DNA of 35,835 nt. Origin: an uncultured Muribaculaceae bacterium. GTDB lineage: Bacteria > Bacteroidota > Bacteroidia > Bacteroidales > Muribaculaceae. The DNA lies in contig CAJTXL010000028.1 in assembly GCA_910583525.1 (NCBI GenBank), forward strand, positions 1 to 35,835, in the 5' to 3' direction. The notes below the pieces were generated by a model. It saw only the letters and a list, made by a program, of their open reading frames with translations. It was not told the origin of the DNA and ran no database searches. Shown piece after piece: positions 31,969 to 35,835 of this stretch; position 1 is the stretch's first letter, and each line of letters starts with the position of its first letter. A program made the position numbers and the translations under genes.

Positions 31969-32824
31969 GTTCCTGATGCCCCCCCCTATTAGGAAAATAG
32001 CAACCGCCCTGGCCCGTTGGCGACAGCTTCGCGCCATGCCTTTGCGGCTTGAATTCATCCTCACAGACTACTGCAACCTCAACTGCAAAGGGTGCACACA
32101 CTACTCTCCCTTGGCGGCCAAAGAGTTCACGCCTCTCGAAACCGTCGAAGCCTCTATGCAAAAGCTTTCCGAAGTGTGTGGCGGCAAGGTTGAAAAATGC
32201 TACCTCATAGGCGGCGAAACACTGCTCTACCCCCGGCTCAACGAAGCCATGCAGGCACTCCGCCGCCACTTCCCCACACAAACCTTATATGTGTTCACCA
32301 ACGGCATAGCACTGCCGAAGATGGACGACAGTTTCTGGCAAACAGCTCGACAACAGAACTTCATCCTTGCCATAACCCGTTACCCTATTCATTTCGACTA
32401 CGACGCCGCCATCGCCCTTTGTCACAAGTACGGCGTCAAGACCGAAATATTCGGCGACCGCACCTTGGCCGACTCCTTCTTCCGATTCGCCCTCGACCCG
32501 ACAAAGAAACAGAACGCACGCATATCGCACTTCAAATGCTACAACCGGGGCTGCCTGTCGGTTATCGGCAACAGACTCTATCCATGCTCGATAAGCGGCT
32601 GTGTATCGCACCTCAACAAGGCCAAAGGCACTGCATTCGAGCACTGCGACGGCGACCGGCTCGACATAGACAAAATCACCGGCATCTCCCAAATACGACG
32701 TCTCCGCGACCGCCCGGTGCCTTTCTGCGCCTACTGCATCAACCCTCCGGCAACGGTAAAATACGGTCCGTCGGCTCGCGAGACATCCGAATGGGTAGAA
32801 ACCGAAACAAACGTACAAGCCTAA
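31955..32824 (+). CDS. Radical SAM protein with extra C-terminal Cys cluster
   Basis: This 289-residue protein has the radical SAM motif CNLNCKGC (Cys40, Cys44, Cys47) in TDYCNLNCKGCTHYSPLA, followed by YLIGGETLLYP, the GGE segment that binds SAM. The C-terminal third has further cysteines (FKCYNRGC, LYPCSISGC, PFCAYC), suggesting one auxiliary iron-sulfur cluster of the SPASM/Twitch kind. The start overlaps the phosphoethanolamine-transferase gene by 14 bases, so translation is coupled. No precursor peptide or known partner is evident, so the substrate is open; given the neighbours it could act on a glycan or a small molecule used in envelope modification. The radical SAM assignment is firm. 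Confidence 0.88.
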   Translation: MNIRKFLMPPPIRKIATALARWRQLRAMPLRLEFILTDYCNLNCKGCTHYSPLAAKEFTPLETVEASMQKLSEVCGGKVEKCYLIGGETLLYPRLNEAMQALRRHFPTQTLYVFTNGIALPKMDDSFWQTARQQNFILAITRYPIHFDYDAAIALCHKYGVKTEIFGDRTLADSFFRFALDPTKKQNARISHFKCYNRGCLSVIGNRLYPCSISGCVSHLNKAKGTAFEHCDGDRLDIDKITGISQIRRLRDRPVPFCAYCINPPATVKYGPSARETSEWVETETNVQA

Positions 32825-32865
32825 TTTTCTTGGCCTTTTATTAGGTCTGTTTCAAAATTTCTGCG

Positions 32866-32873
32866 TAATTTTG
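32866..32873 (+). promoter_or_regulatory. -7 box of the M3 peptidase gene
   Basis: TAATTTTG is a perfect -7 element. The leader of about 40 bases contains AGCAACACGA twice (32899-32908 and 32911-32920), the second ending just before the ATG. No clear -33 or Shine-Dalgarno is seen. Confidence 0.5.
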
Positions 32874-32921
32874 TGGTTGCTAACTATGCAACCGAAACAG
32901 CAACACGAATAGCAACACGAT

Positions 32922-35090
32922 ATGAAAAAACGCATCATCATCCTGGCAGTATTGCTCGCAGCCTGCTGCCTGGCAATCATTATCAAGATGGTAAACAAGC
33001 CTTCTACAGAAGAGAACCCCTTCCTGCAGCCGTACACCAACGAATACGGCATTCCCCCCTTCGACAAAATCAAATACGAACACTATCTCCCGGCTCTCAA
33101 AGCAGGCATAGAGCAGCAGAAAGCCGAAATCGAGGCCATCGTGTCGAACCCCGAACCGGCAAACTTCGACAACACCATAATGGCGCTTGAACGCTCAGGT
33201 GAAACACTCGACAAAGTGGGAGCCGTGTTCTTCGCCCTCGACGAATCCAACTCTTCGCCCGAAATGGTCGAAATAGCCGAGACTTTCTATCCCGAATACA
33301 CCAAATTCGCCGATGAAATGACCATGAACGACGCGCTTTTCGCCCGTATCAAACAAGTCTACGACACACGCGACGAGGCAGGTCTCGCCCCCGACCAAAA
33401 ACTTGCCGTCGAAAAATACTACAAAAACTTCACTCGCAACGGCGCTCTCCTCGACGCCGACAAAAAAGAACAGCTCAAAGCGATAAACACCGAGCTAACC
33501 AACCTCTACCTCACATTCAATAAAAATCTGCTGAGCGCGACCAACGACTTCGCTATCGTTGTCGAAGATTCGGCCCGTCTTGCCGGACTTCCGCAGTCAA
33601 GCATAGCGCAGGCTGCCGACGAAGCCAAAGCCCATGGCATTGAAGACGGCAAATGGGTATTTACTCTCCACGCCCCCAGCCGCCTGCCTTTGCTGCAGTT
33701 CGCCGCCGACCGTGACCTTCGCAAACAGATGTACCTGGGCTATACAAGCCTCGCTTCCGACGGACAATACAACAACCTGCCCGTAATCAGCAAAATACTT
33801 CAGGCCCGCACAAAGAAAGCCGCCCTGCTCGGTTTTGAAAACTACGGCGCATATATGACCGACAACGTAATGGCAAAAACCGTCGGCAACGCCGAAAATC
33901 TCCTGATGCAGATTTGGCGCCCGGCAGTAAACAAAGTCAAAGAAGAAGTTGCCGAAATGCAGGCCGTTGCCGATGAAGAAGGCTCCGGCATCAAAATCGA
34001 ACCGTGGGACTACTACTATTACGCCGAAAAAGTTCGCAAGAAAAAATATGACCTCGACGAGAACGACGTACGCCAATATTTCGCCCTCGATTCTGTACGC
34101 AACGGCATATTCTCGATGGCCGAGCGACTCTATGGCGTCAAATTCACCGAGATGCCCGACGCGCCCAAATACTACGACGAAGTGACCGTATACAACGTTA
34201 CCGACGCCGCTACAGGCGAACACATAGCCGTGTTCATGACCGACTACTTCCCCCGTGCCTCGAAACGGCAGGGCGCATGGATGAGCGAGTTCAAAGGCTC
34301 GTGGGAAAATGCCGACGGAACATCGTCGCGCCCCGTCATCTACAATGTGGGCAACTTCTCCCGTCCGACAGCCGACACCCCGGCGCTCCTCACCCTCGAT
34401 GAAGTCGAGACAATGTTCCACGAGTTCGGACACGGCCTGCACGGCATGCTCTCGAAAGCGCGCCTCAAAAGCCAGGCCGGTACGAATGTCGACCGCGACT
34501 TTGTCGAACTGCCCTCACAGATACACGAACATTGGGCAATGGAGCCTGAACTGCTCCGCACATATGCAAAACACTGGAAAACAGGCGAGACAATACCCGA
34601 CGAGCTGATTGCCAAACTCGAAGCCGCAGCAACACACAACCAGGGCTTCATGACAGCCGAACTCGCCGGTGCGGCGCTCCTCGATCTACAATACGGCAAA
34701 CTCAACGCCGATGGCGATGTCGATGTGGCCGCGTTCGAGGCCAAAGTGTCCGACCAACTCGGCATGCCGGCGCAGCTCACCTACCGCTACCGTTCGCCCT
34801 ACTTCAAGCATATCTTCGGCAGCGATGGCTATGCCTCCGGCTACTACACATACCTTTGGGCAGAAGTCCTCGACTCCGACGGCTTCGAGCTGTTCAAAGA
34901 AAAAGGTATCTTCGACCCCGAAACCGCACACAAGTTCAAAGAAAACATCCTCGAAAAAGGCGGTTCGGAAGACCCGATGAAGCTTTACGTCAACTTCCGC
35001 GGACAGGAGCCTACCGTCGATGCCCTTCTGCGCGGTCGCGGCCTTGAACCCGTAGCCGCCATCGACCTGCAATCAAAAAACGGCAAATAA
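32922..35090 (+). CDS. dcp: M3 family metallopeptidase, peptidyl-dipeptidase Dcp type
   Basis: This 722-residue protein has an N-terminal hydrophobic segment with a possible lipobox (LLAAC, Cys15), so it may be a periplasmic lipoprotein. NPFLQPYTNEYGIPPFDKI and NFDNTIMALERSGETLDKV match the start of Dcp enzymes. The zinc site is FHEFGHGLHGML with HEFGH at 500-504, and the third ligand is probably the Glu of the following helix. C-terminal SPYFKHIFGSDGYASGYYTYLWAEVL is also typical. It removes dipeptides from the C-termini of peptides. The length is usual. It is followed 42 bases later by aspS, possibly co-transcribed. Confidence 0.93.
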   Translation: MKKRIIILAVLLAACCLAIIIKMVNKPSTEENPFLQPYTNEYGIPPFDKIKYEHYLPALKAGIEQQKAEIEAIVSNPEPANFDNTIMALERSGETLDKVGAVFFALDESNSSPEMVEIAETFYPEYTKFADEMTMNDALFARIKQVYDTRDEAGLAPDQKLAVEKYYKNFTRNGALLDADKKEQLKAINTELTNLYLTFNKNLLSATNDFAIVVEDSARLAGLPQSSIAQAADEAKAHGIEDGKWVFTLHAPSRLPLLQFAADRDLRKQMYLGYTSLASDGQYNNLPVISKILQARTKKAALLGFENYGAYMTDNVMAKTVGNAENLLMQIWRPAVNKVKEEVAEMQAVADEEGSGIKIEPWDYYYYAEKVRKKKYDLDENDVRQYFALDSVRNGIFSMAERLYGVKFTEMPDAPKYYDEVTVYNVTDAATGEHIAVFMTDYFPRASKRQGAWMSEFKGSWENADGTSSRPVIYNVGNFSRPTADTPALLTLDEVETMFHEFGHGLHGMLSKARLKSQAGTNVDRDFVELPSQIHEHWAMEPELLRTYAKHWKTGETIPDELIAKLEAAATHNQGFMTAELAGAALLDLQYGKLNADGDVDVAAFEAKVSDQLGMPAQLTYRYRSPYFKHIFGSDGYASGYYTYLWAEVLDSDGFELFKEKGIFDPETAHKFKENILEKGGSEDPMKLYVNFRGQEPTVDALLRGRGLEPVAAIDLQSKNGK

Positions 35091-35132
35091 ATCAAATCAT
35101 CACAGAAACGATATAATTTTCTAACCGACACC

Positions 35133-35835
35133 ATGTTTAGAAGCAATACATGCGGCGAGCTGCGCCTCGCCGACGCCGGCCGCAAGGTAACACTTGCCGG
35201 CTGGGTGCAGCGTGTGCGCAAAATGGGCGGAATGACTTTCGTCGACCTGCGCGACCGCTACGGCATAACACAGGTAGTGTTCAACACCGAGCACGACGCG
35301 GCGCTCAACGATGCGGCAAATAAACTCGGCCGCGAATTCGTTGTGCAAGTCGAAGGTACCGTGGCCGAACGCACTTCGAAAAACCCACAACTGCCGACAG
35401 GAGACATCGAAATAATCGCTGACACTTTGACTATACTCAATCCCAGCGAAGTGCCACCGTTCACCATTGAAGACGAAAGCGACGGCGGCGACGACATACG
35501 CATGCGCTACCGCTACCTCGACCTGCGCCGCAACCCCGTGCGCCGCAACCTCGAACTGCGCCACCGCATGACAATGGAAGTGCGCCGCTACCTCGACAGC
35601 AAAGGCTTCCTCGAAATAGAGACACCTATGCTCGTAGGCTCGACACCCGAAGGCGCCCGCGACTTCGTAGTCCCCTCGCGAATGAATCCCGGCCAGTTCT
35701 ACGCCCTGCCACAGTCGCCCCAGACGCTCAAACAGCTGCTGATGGTGTCGGGCATGGACCGCTACTTCCAGATAGTAAAATGCTTCCGCGACGAAGACCT
35801 GCGCGCCGACCGCCAGCCCGAGTTCACACAGATTG
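35133..35835 (+). CDS. aspS: Aspartyl-tRNA synthetase, 5' part (runs off the window)
   Basis: The frame is open from ATG 35133 to the end of the window, 234 codons. It starts MFRSNTCGELRLADAGRKVTLAGWVQRVRKMGG, the anticodon-binding OB fold, with FVDLRDRYGITQVVF. It continues with MRYRYLDLRRNPVRRNL and class II motif 1 (LEIETPMLVGSTPEGARDF), the flipping-loop region QSPQTLKQLLMVSG and the start of motif 2 (FRDEDLRADRQPEF). It attaches aspartate to tRNA-Asp (possibly also tRNA-Asn). The C-terminal part of the catalytic domain lies outside. Identification is secure. Confidence 0.97.
   Translation, partial: MFRSNTCGELRLADAGRKVTLAGWVQRVRKMGGMTFVDLRDRYGITQVVFNTEHDAALNDAANKLGREFVVQVEGTVAERTSKNPQLPTGDIEIIADTLTILNPSEVPPFTIEDESDGGDDIRMRYRYLDLRRNPVRRNLELRHRMTMEVRRYLDSKGFLEIETPMLVGSTPEGARDFVVPSRMNPGQFYALPQSPQTLKQLLMVSGMDRYFQIVKCFRDEDLRADRQPEFTQI

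Noticed and set aside
32819..32845. Terminator after the radical SAM gene
   Set aside because: Only six bases pair (CCTAAT/ATTAGG) around a long loop; too weak to list.
32899..32920. AGCAACACGA twice before the M3 peptidase start
   Set aside because: A two-copy 10-base repeat in a short leader may be chance; noted with the promoter but not given as a finding.

Overview
The window looks like a chromosomal segment of a Bacteroidales bacterium, most likely a Muribaculaceae (S24-7) relative. This placement is an inference. It rests on the gene families present (fimbrillin-type lipoproteins, a FimB/Mfa2-type anchor, an OmpA/DUF3575 protein, a Bacteroidetes LptD, a tricorn-like protease, a Ser-type sulfatase), on repeated Bacteroidota promoters (TAnnTTTG at -7, TTG about 20 bp upstream) and on the moderate GC content. 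No rRNA, tRNA, CRISPR array or intact insertion sequence was seen.

Layout. 1-606 holds no convincing gene: a small palindrome, a 9-bp tandem repeat, a strong terminator and the promoter of the next operon. 607-7537 is a four-gene surface-appendage operon: an OmpA-like/DUF3575 protein, a FimB/Mfa2-like lipoprotein, and two paralogous lipoproteins joining a fimbrillin-like N-terminal domain to a beta-helix-like C-terminal part. 7645-10659 is a compact operon of a DUF262-like protein with a degenerate signature motif, a DUF3696-type AAA ATPase and an unrecognised third protein. It looks like a defence cassette and is the best candidate here for a poorly described system. 10802-12726 is groES-groEL behind overlapping palindromes. 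12918-13589 is a higBA toxin-antitoxin pair.

13799-15196 is a Ser-type sulfatase. 15527-19611 is a tricorn-like protease with a BadF-type sugar kinase directly behind it. 19829-21668 is AT-rich and looks acquired: a DUF4143 ATPase behind a duplicated promoter segment, then a frameshifted MNT nucleotidyltransferase and a truncated HEPN-like remnant running into the end of a MATE gene. 21633-25329 (minus strand) is pta-ackA, a terminator, then the MATE exporter; pta and ackA interconvert acetyl-CoA and acetate with ATP formation. 25486-25965 encodes two small membrane proteins. 25971-28712 (minus) is lptD, starting at TTG, followed upstream by a small cysteine-rich redox-type protein.

29357-32824 is a tightly overlapping operon of a membrane acyltransferase, a phosphoethanolamine-transferase-like enzyme and a radical SAM protein, probably modifying an envelope glycan or lipid. 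32922-35090 is a Dcp-type M3 peptidase, and aspS begins at 35133 and runs off the window.

Several starts were moved from the longest possible ORF because the upstream start lies inside a promoter (tricorn, acyltransferase) or upstream of a -7 box (the cysteine-rich protein). Family calls come from motif recognition by eye; no database search was run.
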